Shown: positions 1 through 10,715 of the stretch, one piece after another
Position numbering within the stretch: position 1 is the first letter of the stretch
Layout of the letters: every line of letters starts with the position of its first letter
Assembly (NCBI RefSeq): GCF_900129505.1
Contig: NZ_LT670818.1
Location: forward strand, 4,931,001 to 4,995,000
Source: Bradyrhizobium erythrophlei
GTDB lineage: Bacteria; Pseudomonadota; Alphaproteobacteria; Rhizobiales; Xanthobacteraceae
Direction: 5' to 3'
Length of the DNA: 64,000 nt
Translations under genes and position numbers: made by a program
Notes under the pieces: generated by a model
Seen by the model: only the letters and a program-made list of their open reading frames with translations
Told to the model about the DNA's origin: nothing
Databases searched by the model: none

Positions 1-1143
1 GGGCAAATCCGTCAATGCATCGTGATTTGCCAGATGCTGAATGCGGGCCTCGGCCTGCTTGCGCTCGGTAATGTCCTCCGAAAGGCTGAGCAGGTAGCGG
101 CGCTCGCCGGTCTCGTCCGGTATCGAAAGATTCCTGGTTGTCAGGACACGATTGCCGTTGTGATGGGTACGAACGACGTGTTCGTCGATGGCTTGCAGCT
201 CGCCCGTGCGCAAGGCCTCGTCGGCGAGCGGGAACAGGTCGTTCACGGTTTCCTTGCCGGAAGGATCTCGATCGGGTTTGCCGATCAGGTCGCCGCGCGC
301 GATGCCGAAGATGGCTTCGGCGGTCCGGTTGATGAGCACATAGCACCGATCGCGGGCGTCCTTGACGGCAACCGACACCGGCATGTTCTCGATGATGCTG
401 TCGAGGAAGTTTTGCGTGCGGCCGAGCTTGGCGGTCGAGGCATCGAGAGCTTCCAACTGCCGGAAATGCATCAGCGAGATCGTCAGGCCGGCCAGCGCCA
501 GCGCAAGGAAAAGACCGACGCCAATACCGGCGCTTTGCCACATCACGGTGCGCAGAAATGGCGAGATCGGGACGTCGATCACGAACGCGCCGATGACGTC
601 GCCGAGACGCCACTGCGTCTTGCCGGGCTGCAGCGCGTTATGACAGTTAACGCAGCTCTGTTCGTGCGCCACGGTCGGATAAACCGTGCGGAAGATCTGT
701 TCGCCGTTGACGTCGAGCAGTTCCGATACCGGCTTCGGGTTCGGCGTCGACGCGAAGGCCTCGATGGTCTGGGCCATCCGGGCGTCTGTCGGGGGCGTCA
801 GGATCTCCCGTCCGGGGCGGCCGACCGACGCCAGGTGGAAATCGGAATTGTCGCCGTTCTGCTTGTTGAAGGCCTCGATGGCGTGGGCGCGGAACGACGC
901 CGGGACCGGCGCGCTTTGCCCGAATTGCGAGCGGATCGCCGAATAGTTGGTGACGAAGGCGTCCACCAGTTGCAGCGCGATGATCTTTTCGCGGCTCTTG
1001 TGTTCCTTGAACCAGTCCAAGCTGAAATAATAGAATCCGCAAGCAACCGTCACGGAGAGGACGGCGCATAGGCACAGATGCAGCATAAAGCCGCGACCGG
1101 ATCGCGACCGCATGAAGCGCCAGACCGGCGGAAGTTCACTCAT
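1..1143 (-). CDS. Membrane sensor: DUF3365 haem-type domain, PAS, start of GGDEF (partial)
   Basis: The gene starts at 1143 on the minus strand and runs off the window start, so 381 residues are visible. An N-terminal membrane helix (about 19-41) is followed by a DUF3365/Tll0287-like periplasmic domain with a CVNCH motif, the CxxCH signature for covalent c-type haem. A second membrane helix comes next, then a PAS domain reading like IENMPVSVAVKDARDRCYV and ending in a PAC-like segment. The last visible residues, HLANHDALTDLP, are the usual beginning of a GGDEF diguanylate cyclase domain. It is probably a redox or gas sensing regulator of cyclic-di-GMP. Whether an EAL domain follows cannot be seen. 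Confidence 0.8.
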   Translation of the reverse strand, partial: MSELPPVWRFMRSRSGRGFMLHLCLCAVLSVTVACGFYYFSLDWFKEHKSREKIIALQLVDAFVTNYSAIRSQFGQSAPVPASFRAHAIEAFNKQNGDNSDFHLASVGRPGREILTPPTDARMAQTIEAFASTPNPKPVSELLDVNGEQIFRTVYPTVAHEQSCVNCHNALQPGKTQWRLGDVIGAFVIDVPISPFLRTVMWQSAGIGVGLFLALALAGLTISLMHFRQLEALDASTAKLGRTQNFLDSIIENMPVSVAVKDARDRCYVLINRTAEAIFGIARGDLIGKPDRDPSGKETVNDLFPLADEALRTGELQAIDEHVVRTHHNGNRVLTTRNLSIPDETGERRYLLSLSEDITERKQAEARIQHLANHDALTDLP

Positions 1144-1296
1144 CCGTCAACTCTCGGTTTGTCGGACGGACAATGCCACAAATGCCTTAAAAACAGATTG
1201 ACCTGACAGCGTCAGGTTGCGCCCGGTAACAAATGCTAGGGAAAGGTTGCCGATCACGGCGCCGTGAACGCGGGCTGCTGAGGATCGCGTCCGGCC

Positions 1297-1725
1297 TCAG
1301 GAGGCGGCAGCCAGCGCCTCGCGCGCGTCGGACCGGATGCGCTCGACCATGGCGCGCAGGCCGTTGGAACGCTGCGGCGTCAGATGCTCGCGAAATCCGA
1401 ATTCGTTAAATACCGCCAGCGCATCGATGCCAAGAATTTCCTGCGGCGTGCGGCCGGAATACAGCGTCAGCAGGATCGCGATCAGCCCGCGCACGATATG
1501 CGCATCGCTGTCGCCGAAGTATTTCAGCAGCGGCTCGGAGCCACCGTCGCGCTCGACGTGTTTGGAGAGCCAGACCTGGCTGGCGCAGCCCTGCACCTTG
1601 TTGGCGGCCGAATGCTCGGCCTCCGGCATGGGATCGAGCGTGCGGCCGAGTTCGATGACGTACCGGTAGCGGTCGTCCCAATCGTCCAGCAGCGCAAAAT
1701 TATCCCTGATTTCGTCGATCGTCAT
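1297..1725 (-). CDS. sufE: SufE family cysteine desulfuration protein
   Basis: The 142-residue product has the length and pattern of SufE, which accepts sulfur from the cysteine desulfurase SufS for Fe-S cluster assembly in the cytoplasm. The acceptor cysteine is Cys47 in the motif VQGCASQVW. The C-terminal part (GLRAMVERIRSDA) is also typical. It stands alone here, away from a suf operon, which is common in Bradyrhizobium relatives. The next gene on the same strand (DUF5330) lies about 100 bp upstream. Confidence 0.92.
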   Translation of the reverse strand: MTIDEIRDNFALLDDWDDRYRYVIELGRTLDPMPEAEHSAANKVQGCASQVWLSKHVERDGGSEPLLKYFGDSDAHIVRGLIAILLTLYSGRTPQEILGIDALAVFNEFGFREHLTPQRSNGLRAMVERIRSDAREALAAAS

Positions 1726-1830
1726 CGTGTCCCGCGTTCCATCCCGGAGACCTTTATATAGGACGGCGTGGGATCGAAAGCGATGATCGTCAAGTCAAAA
1801 AGGCGAATAGTTCCGCCCGCCGGCCGGACG

Positions 1831-2202
1831 CTAGGGCGCGCCGCGCCATTCAACCTGCAGATCGTCTTGCGTCAGCGTGTCGCGCGGTGCGGCGTCCGTA
1901 TTGTCGACGCTGCCGATCGAACCGGTATGATCGGGCGCACGCTTGTCGGTGATGATCTGATAGAGCTTGCGCGCGCCTTCCTGGGCGCGGCGGCCGATCA
2001 CGGTCGCGGCCTGGCCGCCCACTTCGCACGCGGCCGGCTGGCGCTTGCAGAACTGGGTCATGTCCGACACCGCCGCCGTCGCAGCCGACACCGCTTCGGA
2101 CGCGCCCACCTGCGGCAGCTTTTCCGATTCTGGTGTCTTCTCTCTCGGCAGCAGCACGAGCACCAGCCCGAGCCAGAATGCCATGCGAAGCAGGAAGAAC
2201 AT
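1831..2202 (-). CDS. DUF5330 family protein
   Basis: A protein of about 123 residues with an N-terminal membrane segment (MFFLLRMAFWLGLVLVLLP) and two cysteines in CKRQPAAC. It resembles DUF5330 proteins, a rhizobial family of unknown function. The open frame extends 16 codons further upstream to 2250, but the Met immediately before the hydrophobic segment is the more natural start. No function can be assigned. Confidence 0.7.
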   Translation of the reverse strand: MFFLLRMAFWLGLVLVLLPREKTPESEKLPQVGASEAVSAATAAVSDMTQFCKRQPAACEVGGQAATVIGRRAQEGARKLYQIITDKRAPDHTGSIGSVDNTDAAPRDTLTQDDLQVEWRGAP

Positions 2203-2274
2203 CTCGCGATCCCGGTCGTCTTTTTGGTTCCGTTGCGGTTGAGCTCGCAATCATTGTCTGACTAACAGCCCTCG

Positions 2275-2621
2275 ATAAATCGCAAGTGTTTGCATTGAAG
2301 TTAAATCGCCGAAAATTCGCGCAAAATCCGAATCATTCGATTCGGTGTAAATTTTCGATTGATCGAGATTTCGTGCAAATAGCGGCAGCGCCGGCCCGCT
2401 ACCATTTCGAAACCATATCGTCTGCGGCCTGGAAACCCCGCGTTCACCATTTACATTGAATGAACGTCATGCGCGTTGCGAAAACCCCGCGAACCGACGG
2501 TCTCTGCCGGCGCGCTTGTTGAGCCTTAGCGTTCGCTTAATGTCGGTCTGACACGGTGAGCCAACGATAAAGGGGGCGTTCCGGCCCGTCTTTTTGACGA
2601 TCCTGCCGAAGCGCGAGAGCC
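2275..2621 (+). promoter_or_regulatory. Promoter region of the DivJ/PleC-like kinase, with paired GANTC sites
   Basis: AT-rich non-coding DNA between two divergent genes. GAATC (2330-2334) and GATTC (2339-2343) lie four bases apart; GANTC is the CcrM methylation site of alphaproteobacteria. No clear -35/-10 pair or CtrA box was recognised by eye. Confidence 0.35.
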
Positions 2622-4449
<1,828 letters not shown>

Positions 4450-4457
<8 letters not shown>

Positions 4458-5184
4458 GAAAGTTGCGAAAGATGACGACAAGCCGCGCCGCCGTCGCGGG
4501 GCGCGCGCAGTAGCGGTCGACGCCGATTCCGAGCGCGGTCTGGCGATGCGAATACTGCTGCACAGCCCGAAAGACACCGTCGCGGCCTTGCTGGCGTTCG
4601 CCGCCGTCAGCGCCATCCTCGCCAACGCGCTGTTCCTGCAGACCGGACACCATCCGGCGCCGATGTTCGGCTCGGTTGTCGCGATGCCGCAGCCGGGATC
4701 GGCTGCCGCGAACCTGTTGCCGCGTCCGCGTCCGCTCGAAGCCGACGCGGCCATTTCCGACACGAGGGTTGCGGAGCAAAGGGCTTTCGAACCAAGGGCT
4801 TTCGAACCAAAGGCTGCTGAACCGCGGGCCGCCGAACCGAAGGCCGTTGAAAAGCCTTTCGAGCTGAAATCCGCGGATCCGCTGGGCAATCTGGTCAAGG
4901 CCACCAACGCGGCACCGGCGGCGCCTTCCGCGGCGTTGCGGCCGCCTGCGTCGATCCCGGCGTCCTCGCACCCGGAACTATCGGGCCCGCGCCGCGTCGC
5001 GGCGGTACAGCGCGTGCTCACCGAATACGGCTACGGCCAGTTGAAGCCGACCGGCACCGTCGGCACCGACACCCAGGCCGCGATCGCAAAATTCGAGCGC
5101 GAGCGCAAGCTGCCGGTGACCGGGCAGGTGAGCGACCGGCTGGTGCGCGAACTCGCCGCCGTGATCGGTCACCCGATCGATTAG
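4450..5184 (+). CDS. Membrane-anchored peptidoglycan-binding domain protein
   Basis: A 244-residue protein with a GTG start overlapping the end of the kinase gene. A basic cytoplasmic N terminus is followed by one membrane helix (about 39-58) and a low-complexity Ala/Pro/Glu linker with short repeats (RAFEP, KAAEP, RAAEP; DNA near 4780-4850). It ends in a C-terminal PG_binding_1 domain (about 165-240: AAVQRVLTEYGYGQLKPTG, then IAKFERERKLPVTGQVSDRL). It likely binds the cell wall from the inner membrane. Coupling to a DivJ/PleC-like kinase suggests a role in envelope or division sensing (inference). Confidence 0.8.
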
Positions 5185-5672
5185 CGGAGCGGCGAAGACA
5201 TTCCCGTCGTCTTCCGCGATCTCGTCGGAAGATATCGGGACCACACCCCACGCTGAGTTTATATTTTCGAAAGCGTGTCGTTTTCGAAGGCTCGTTGCGA
5301 GTCCGGGCGGCTGATCTCGCGCGGTTAAATACAACGATCGCGGCTCAGTTCGCTGCGTGTCCCCGGCCAAGTCCATCGCAATCCCGACGGGCCATATGCG
5401 ATTAATATACGGCGGCTCTTTGCGCCGTCTCGTTTCTTTATGCCGTTTCGCCTATCTGGCAGATGCTGTCGCAAGTCCGGCCTGGAGATAGTCACTGCAG
5501 GCAGTGATCGGCCGCCGGCACTTTTTGAACTCAACATGAGTGGGCAGGCCTCGCGACAGCGACCATGCCACGTTCGACACTCAGGCGAGGCTGGCGCGCG
5601 GCGCCTGGCCGGTGGCCAGCCGTCCTATCCCGCGTCGGCTCCAGACCATCATCGGACCCGAAGGGTGACACC
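5185..5672. other. Intergenic stretch without a recognised gene
   Basis: About 490 bp. ORFs here lack family resemblance. A short stem-loop ACGGCG/CGCCGT at 5409-5428 is followed by a pyrimidine run and might act as a terminator. The last 100 bp before the next gene are unusually GC-rich and contain the small inverted repeat CTGGCCGGTGGCCAG near 5606. Confidence 0.4.
5409..5438 (+). terminator. Possible intrinsic terminator
   Basis: A 6-bp stem (ACGGCG at 5409-5414, CGCCGT at 5423-5428) with an 8-base loop is followed by TCTCGTTTCTTT. It lies 225 bp beyond the peptidoglycan-binding gene. The T tract is interrupted, so this is only a candidate. Confidence 0.3.
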
Positions 5673-6119
5673 ATGACTTCCACTCATACTACTGCCGCAG
5701 GCGATCGGATCATCGAGCCGATGATCGCGCTTGCAGGTTGCTCGAAGCTGCACCGGATCGTCGTCGCCGGCGCAAAGGGCGTTGAGCTGATGCTGGAACT
5801 GCAACGCCGCGGCTATGTCCGCACGGCGGCCACGGCAAATTGCGGCCATCCGGCCGGTCAATACGATGTGGCGCTGGTCGACTGGCGGCGGCGCACGTTC
5901 AAGAGCCTCGAGGTCGCGCTCGACTGGCTGGTGGATTTCCTCAGCCCCGCCGGCGTGCTGGTGGTCTGGGTGGACCCCCAGAAGGCCGCGGCCAACGAAG
6001 CTCTTCGCGCCTCATTGGAGCGGCGGGGTTTTGTCATCGAGGCGGGCACCGTCCACGATTGCGGGTGTGCCGTTTCGGCGCGGTGGCGGGAAACCCCTCC
6101 GCTCCGCAAGGCGGCGTGA
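5673..6119 (+). CDS. Conserved hypothetical protein (methyltransferase-fold-like)
   Basis: A 148-residue protein starting at the ATG at 5673. The pattern VVAGAKGVELMLELQRRGY, then YDVALVDWR, then FLSPAGVLVVWVD, resembles the alternating strand/helix order of a Rossmann-like methyltransferase, but no convincing SAM-binding GxGxG is present. Two cysteines sit in DCGCAV near the C terminus. I do not recognise a named family. A repeat element follows the gene. Confidence 0.6.
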   Translation: MTSTHTTAAGDRIIEPMIALAGCSKLHRIVVAGAKGVELMLELQRRGYVRTAATANCGHPAGQYDVALVDWRRRTFKSLEVALDWLVDFLSPAGVLVVWVDPQKAAANEALRASLERRGFVIEAGTVHDCGCAVSARWRETPPLRKAA

Positions 6120-6193
6120 CGCCTCGAATTCTGCAATGGCGCCGTTTCCGCTGACACAGGCTGTTTGTCCGCTTGTATCCTTGCGAAACGTGG

Positions 6194-6290
6194 TAGAGCG
6201 TTTTCAAGCGAAGTGGCGACCGGTTCGCATCAAGAAAACGCGTCAAATCACTGGAGTCCCATTTCGATTTGATCGAAACGGGACTCCAGC
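6194..6290. repeat. Bradyrhizobium-type palindromic intergenic repeat
   Basis: Two adjacent hairpins. The first is GCGTTTTC ... GAAAACGC (6198-6242) enclosing GCGAA/TTCGC. The second is an 18-bp stem with one mismatch: CTGGAGTCCC (6251-6260) and TTTCGAT pair across a TTG loop with ATCGAAA and GGGACTCCAG (6280-6289). From memory, elements of this shape are dispersed in intergenic regions of Bradyrhizobium and relatives. It sits just upstream of hflX and could act as a terminator for the upstream gene or an mRNA end structure. Confidence 0.75.
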
Positions 6291-6329
6291 ACGGGCCACA
6301 CATCCAAAGGAGCAGGCGGGAGCCGCATC

Positions 6330-7700
6330 ATGGAAACCAAACCGCCCGTTCCGCGCGCGATCCTCGTCGGCGTCCAGACCCCCGACGTCGACGACGTCGC
6401 GCATGCCGCGAGCCTCGAAGAGCTCGGCCGTCTGGTGAAGACGCTCGGTTACGAAGTCGTCGGCATGGTATCGCAGAAGCGCGACGAGATCGGTGGCGGA
6501 ACGGTGCTCGGCAAGGGGCGGCTGGAGGAGCTCGCCGCGTCCACCGGCGGGACCGGCGTGGTCGGATCGAAGGCGATCCCACGTAAATCGAAGGCCCGCG
6601 AGCGCTTCGAAGACGCCGGCGGCAAGAAGCCGGACGCGAGGCAGGCCGAGCCCGATCCGCAAGCCGAGCCCGACGCGCCGGCAAAGCCGGAGTTCGTGAT
6701 CGTCGATCATGAAATCTCGCCGAGCCAGGCCCGCAATCTCGAGCGCGCCACCGGGGCTCAGGTGCTCGACCGGACCGGGGTGATCGTGGAGATTTTCCAT
6801 CGCCATGCGCACAGCCGCGAGGCGAAGCTGCAGGTCGAGATCGCGCGCCTGAAATACGTCTCGCCGCGTTTACGCGAGTCCTCGGGCGGCGGACGGCAGC
6901 AGGGCGTCGGCGCCGGCGAGTCCGATCTCGAACTCGATCGCCGCAAAATCCGCGATCGCCTCGCGGAGCTGAAGGAACAGCTGGAGGTCATCCAGCGCGA
7001 CAACGACCAGCGCCGGGCGGCACGCCGCGATCAGCTGCGGGTCGCGCTGGTCGGCTACACCAACGCCGGAAAGTCGTCGCTGATGCGGGCGCTCACGGGC
7101 AGCGAGGTGCTGGTCGAGGACAAGCTGTTCGCAACGCTGGACACCACGGTGCGCGCGCTGCGGCCCGAAACCAGGCCGCGCGTGCTGGTCTCCGATACGG
7201 TCGGCTTCATCAAGAAGTTGCCGCATGATCTCGTCGCGTCGTTCCGCTCCACACTCGCCGAAGCACTCGAGGCGTCGCTGCTGCTGTTCGTGGTCGATGC
7301 CTCCGATGCTACTTACGAATCGCAGCTCGAGGTGAGCCGGACCGTGCTGCGCGAAATCGGCGCGGACACCGTTCCGTCGCGGCTGATCCTCAACAAGATC
7401 GACCGGGTGAGCGAGGCGGATCGCGCCGCGCTGCGCGAAAAGCATCCCGACGCGATCCTGCTCTCTGCAAAGTCGCCCGAAGACGTCGCGAAACTGCGCG
7501 AGACCATGATCGCGTTTTTCGAGGCAGCGATGGTCGACGACCAGCTGGTGCTGCCTTATGCAAAACAGGGGCTGCTCAGCGACGTCTATGAGAATGCGCG
7601 GGTGATCTCCGAGGACTACGACGCCACGGGGCGGGTCATGAACGTCCGCGGCCTGCCCGGAGCGATCGCGCGGCTGCGGAGAACACTCGCGGCTTCCTGA
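6330..7700 (+). CDS. hflX: GTPase HflX
   Basis: A 456-residue protein with the HflX layout: an N-terminal glycine-rich domain (EIGGGTVLGKGRLEEL; DRTGVIVEIFHRHAHSREAKLQVEIA), a coiled segment (about 198-230), and a GTPase domain with G1 GYTNAGKSS at 242-250, G3 DTVGF at 289-293 and G4 NKID at 355-358. HflX binds the 50S ribosomal subunit and splits stalled ribosomes. An Ala/Pro/Glu-rich insert (about 82-115) interrupts the N-terminal domain. In many proteobacteria hfq precedes hflX; here a hypothetical gene and a repeat do, so this may be an hflX locus separate from hfq or a rearranged one. Confidence 0.93.
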   Translation: METKPPVPRAILVGVQTPDVDDVAHAASLEELGRLVKTLGYEVVGMVSQKRDEIGGGTVLGKGRLEELAASTGGTGVVGSKAIPRKSKARERFEDAGGKKPDARQAEPDPQAEPDAPAKPEFVIVDHEISPSQARNLERATGAQVLDRTGVIVEIFHRHAHSREAKLQVEIARLKYVSPRLRESSGGGRQQGVGAGESDLELDRRKIRDRLAELKEQLEVIQRDNDQRRAARRDQLRVALVGYTNAGKSSLMRALTGSEVLVEDKLFATLDTTVRALRPETRPRVLVSDTVGFIKKLPHDLVASFRSTLAEALEASLLLFVVDASDATYESQLEVSRTVLREIGADTVPSRLILNKIDRVSEADRAALREKHPDAILLSAKSPEDVAKLRETMIAFFEAAMVDDQLVLPYAKQGLLSDVYENARVISEDYDATGRVMNVRGLPGAIARLRRTLAAS

Positions 7701-7751
7701 TTCAAGCCGACGGACTAGCGCCGGCGGCTTTGCTGTCCTATCGTCCGCCCC

Positions 7752-8096
7752 ATGCGATTGAAATCAAGTATCTGGGTGGCGGCTTACTTGCGCCGCTGCC
7801 AGACCGAAGGCGTCTTCGGCGCGGTGCGCAGGCGCGGCGCGGAAGAAGCCGGCGCGGTCTTCATCAAGATAGCACTGCTCGACGGCAATGCCATGCTTTA
7901 CATTCCGGCGCCGCAGACGGTCTACGACGACAGCCGGCCGATCGACCGGTTCTTCACGCCGACCTCCAAAGAGCCGATCCCGGAAGCCTCGGTGGAAGAA
8001 CGTCTCACCAAGGAAATCCGCTTCGATCCCGACGCCTGGATCGTCGAGACCGAGGACAGGGCAGGGCGGCACTTCCTCAATCTGGCGCGGGCTTAG
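7752..8096 (+). CDS. DUF1491 family protein
   Basis: A 114-residue protein with the DUF1491 pattern: WVAAYLRRCQTEGVFGAVRRRG near the N terminus, FIKIALLDGNAMLYIPAPQ, and a C-terminal FDPDAWIVETEDRAGRHFL. The function of the family is unknown. It follows hflX on the same strand and ends with a 4-bp tail-to-tail overlap with the DUF2336 gene. Confidence 0.85.
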   Translation: MRLKSSIWVAAYLRRCQTEGVFGAVRRRGAEEAGAVFIKIALLDGNAMLYIPAPQTVYDDSRPIDRFFTPTSKEPIPEASVEERLTKEIRFDPDAWIVETEDRAGRHFLNLARA

Positions 8097-9064
8097 CCTT
8101 CCGAGCCCGTGCGCTTGATGCCGGAGCCGGGCTGCGCCGCCGGGCGTGGCTGCGCGGAAGCCGCGCGCGCGCGGTTGCGTTCGTCATCGTACAGTCCGGG
8201 CCGGAATTTGGCGCGGGTGACCGCCATGGTCGCACCGCGCCAGGCGGCGAGCATGACCAGCGCGGATCGTTCGCTCAAGCGGTCGTAGAGCCGCGACAGC
8301 CGGTAGACGGTGTTCACCGAGGATCCGATGTCGGGCTTGAGAAACAGCAGCACCCGCTGAAACACCGGGCCCGGCATATCGAGCGCCCGCGCGGCACATG
8401 CCAGCGGCTCGCCGCCGGGATCGTTGACGACCTGGGCGGCAAGCCGCCACGGCAATATCAGGGTCTCGCCGAGTTCGAGGGTGAAGTTCTCGACATCGGC
8501 GGCGAAGGCGGCCATCTCCAGCGTCTCGATGGCGCGCCTGGCGCGGGCTGTCGGAATCCGCGCCGCCGCGCGCAGCGGCGTGTCCTGCAGATTGTGCAGG
8601 ATCAGCGCGCGTTCGCTGGCGCTGGCGCGGGAAAACAGCTCGTTGATTTCGGCGGCGTCCTTTGGCTGCATCGACAGGTTCGATGCCATCCGCAGTTCCG
8701 CTTCCGTCGGCGGCTTCACCGGCGGGGACGGGGACGCAAGCGGGACGGTCAAGATCTCGCGGGCGAGCGGCACGCGGGAATCGGAGGCGGCCGGTTTCAG
8801 CCCGAATTTTTTCAGGACGACGGCCGGAGTTAACGGATAGATCGCAAGCCGCGCCCGCACCGCCGCGCGCGTGGCGTCGTCGACTGCGTCGACCAGGCGG
8901 GATGTCAGCTCGATGAATTGCCGCTCTTCGTCGGCGCTGTGCGCATTGGCCTGAACATAGAGATCGGTCAGCACGCGCAGCAGGGTAGGTCTGATATCGA
9001 CGCCCTCGCGGCGGGAGAGCGTCATCAACCCGTCGAAGCCGGGAAAAAAAGGCAGTTTGCTCAT
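8093..9064 (-). CDS. DUF2336 domain-containing protein
   Basis: A 323-residue cytoplasmic helical protein of the DUF2336 family, common in Rhodospirillales and Rhizobiales and of unknown function. Visible family features are repeated helical segments such as ADEERQFIELTSRLVDAVDDATRAAV, and EINELFSRASASERALILHNL in the middle. It ends by overlapping DUF1491 tail to tail. This is the last core-type gene before accessory DNA starts. Confidence 0.8.
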   Translation of the reverse strand: MSKLPFFPGFDGLMTLSRREGVDIRPTLLRVLTDLYVQANAHSADEERQFIELTSRLVDAVDDATRAAVRARLAIYPLTPAVVLKKFGLKPAASDSRVPLAREILTVPLASPSPPVKPPTEAELRMASNLSMQPKDAAEINELFSRASASERALILHNLQDTPLRAAARIPTARARRAIETLEMAAFAADVENFTLELGETLILPWRLAAQVVNDPGGEPLACAARALDMPGPVFQRVLLFLKPDIGSSVNTVYRLSRLYDRLSERSALVMLAAWRGATMAVTRAKFRPGLYDDERNRARAASAQPRPAAQPGSGIKRTGSEG

Positions 9065-9223
9065 GTCGGGATACGCAACTGAGTAATTCTCGGCCCAAGC
9101 CTACTTCGCTTGCTTTAACAGCTCGTTAAGATTAATAGCCCGTATCGGCTTTTTAACGAATTGAAATCACTAAGAAATTTTTTTCGCGTGGTCCCGTGGT
9201 CCCGGCGTGGTCCTGAGAGTTGT

Positions 9224-10453
9224 TTACGCCCTGTTCTTGGTGCGGAATTTGGTCCTGGTCTTCATGGTCCGGCGGAAGGCTTCCACCTGGTCGCGATCGT
9301 AGGTCTCGGTTTGTTTCGGGTTGGCGTGACCGGCCACCTTGCGGCGGTCGTCCTTGCTGACCCCGGCCTGGCCGCCCTCGGTGACGCCTCCGGCCCGGAG
9401 GTCACGGCACCACATGCCTTCCGGCAGTCCGGCCTTCTCGAAGTCGGCGTTCCAGCCGAGACGGAAGGTCTGGTAGACGTAGGGCAGGTCGGTGTTCTCG
9501 TTGATGACCATCGGCCCCTTACGCTCCGACTTCGGGATCAACCTCAGCTCCTCCATCACCATCGGGCAGACTGACAGATCGAAGCTGATCTCCACCGCGG
9601 TGGTGTCCTCGGTCTTAGTCGGCTTGATCTTCATCATCAGATTGTTGTCGATCGCCGACCAGTGCGGACCGATCCACTTCTTGCCGTAGCCAAGGATAGC
9701 GCTGGTCTTCTTATCGGAGAGAGGCAGCCACTGGCCAAGGAAGTCCCAGGATCGACCCGTGGTCTCGAAGACGAGCGCATAGAGCAGGGCGCGTCGCGGC
9801 TTGCCGGCGGTATGTGCCGCCTTGCGGGCGGCGATGATTTGGGCCGCCGTCGGCGCGAAGGTCCGCGATTCCGGTGTGTCGAACTCCAGCTTTGACATGA
9901 TCAGCGAAAAGGCCTCGCAGCCGGCAAACCGCTTGATAACGCCATGGGTCACGGCCGCCTTCAGCACCGACAACACCATTCGTGCTCGTGGCAGATGATC
10001 GCTCCCGTCTGGATCGGTGCGCCAGATTTTGAACCATCGTTTGACGTCAGTGCCGTCACAGCGCTGAACCCGTAGCTCTCCGATGTGTTTGCGGAGACGC
10101 TTGATATAGACATTGTAAGTCTCGCGCGGGCCGGGCTTGAGCTCCCGATAGCTGCTCTCTGGATCGCGCTCATAGATGTCGATCAGCGACTTGAACGAGC
10201 CATCAAAACACAACTCTCTTTTGCGTTCGCCCGACATCCATTTCAACATCTCCGACTGCAAGCGTTCGGCCCGATCGACCAGGATCTTTGGCCGATCGAC
10301 GTACTCATTCAGGTTGGTCGACTTGACCGGGTAGCCGGCCTTGATCGCCTCCGGATCAGCGAACCAATACGGCACGTCCGGGCCGCGTTTTCGTTTCCGC
10401 CATTTTAGACCGAGACTTGTCGGTCGCCCGGCCCGGTCGTTCTGATTTTGCAT
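9224..10453 (-). CDS. Tyrosine recombinase (phage/island integrase family)
   Basis: About 409 residues if started at the ATG at 10453, which has a GGGAGA Shine-Dalgarno; the open frame extends to 10594. The C-terminal catalytic domain shows MWCRDLRAGGVTEGGQAG (Arg of the RxxxR-type box), then RRKVAGHANPKQTETYDRD with H, a typical H/W-box position and the nucleophile Tyr near GHANPKQTETYDR. An N-terminal SAM-like domain (about 60-190) precedes it. It likely moved the adjacent island. It sits at the core/accessory boundary, points leftwards and overlaps its upstream partner by about 98 bp. Subgroup and target tRNA are not certain. Confidence 0.8.
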   Translation of the reverse strand: MQNQNDRAGRPTSLGLKWRKRKRGPDVPYWFADPEAIKAGYPVKSTNLNEYVDRPKILVDRAERLQSEMLKWMSGERKRELCFDGSFKSLIDIYERDPESSYRELKPGPRETYNVYIKRLRKHIGELRVQRCDGTDVKRWFKIWRTDPDGSDHLPRARMVLSVLKAAVTHGVIKRFAGCEAFSLIMSKLEFDTPESRTFAPTAAQIIAARKAAHTAGKPRRALLYALVFETTGRSWDFLGQWLPLSDKKTSAILGYGKKWIGPHWSAIDNNLMMKIKPTKTEDTTAVEISFDLSVCPMVMEELRLIPKSERKGPMVINENTDLPYVYQTFRLGWNADFEKAGLPEGMWCRDLRAGGVTEGGQAGVSKDDRRKVAGHANPKQTETYDRDQVEAFRRTMKTRTKFRTKNRA

Positions 10454-10715
10454 CGTAGAAGTCTCCCTCAATTCCGTTTGGAACGAGTGGGGCTGTGGCC
10501 GAAAGGCCATACTCGCTGTCGAAAAACGCTTTGACGGCAGGAACATATCGACCACCCCACACGAGGCTGATCTTCGGCAATCCGTCACGCTCATGCAACT
10601 GGGCTAGACCCGTAAATTCCCTGCGGCGGTCCCAGCCGAGCACGGCTTCCCCAATTTCCTCGTCGGTCGAGAAGAGGGGAAGCCTGTCCCAGGTCAGGGG
10701 CGCGCGGCGGCTCAT
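10356..10715 (-). CDS. Small integrase-associated protein, possible excisionase-like
   Basis: A 119-residue protein reading TWDRLPLFSTDEEIGEAVLGWDR, then LPKISLVWGGRYVPAVKAFFDSEYGL. Similar small proteins are often encoded directly upstream of island integrases in rhizobia, with a winged-helix-like N-terminal half resembling AlpA/Xis proteins. Its 3' end overlaps the integrase start, which suggests translational coupling. The DNA-binding role is inferred from context; no motif proves it. Confidence 0.55.
   Translation of the reverse strand: MSRRAPLTWDRLPLFSTDEEIGEAVLGWDRRREFTGLAQLHERDGLPKISLVWGGRYVPAVKAFFDSEYGLSATAPLVPNGIEGDFYDAKSERPGRATDKSRSKMAETKTRPGRAVLVR

Noticed and set aside
22..1071. 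Long + strand open frame (349 codons)
   Set aside because: It is antisense to the truncated sensor gene, whose CVNCH, PAS and GGDEF sequence is clear.
4780..4850. Short tandem DNA repeat as a separate element
   Set aside because: It is the codon-level reflection of the protein's RAFEP/KAAEP linker.
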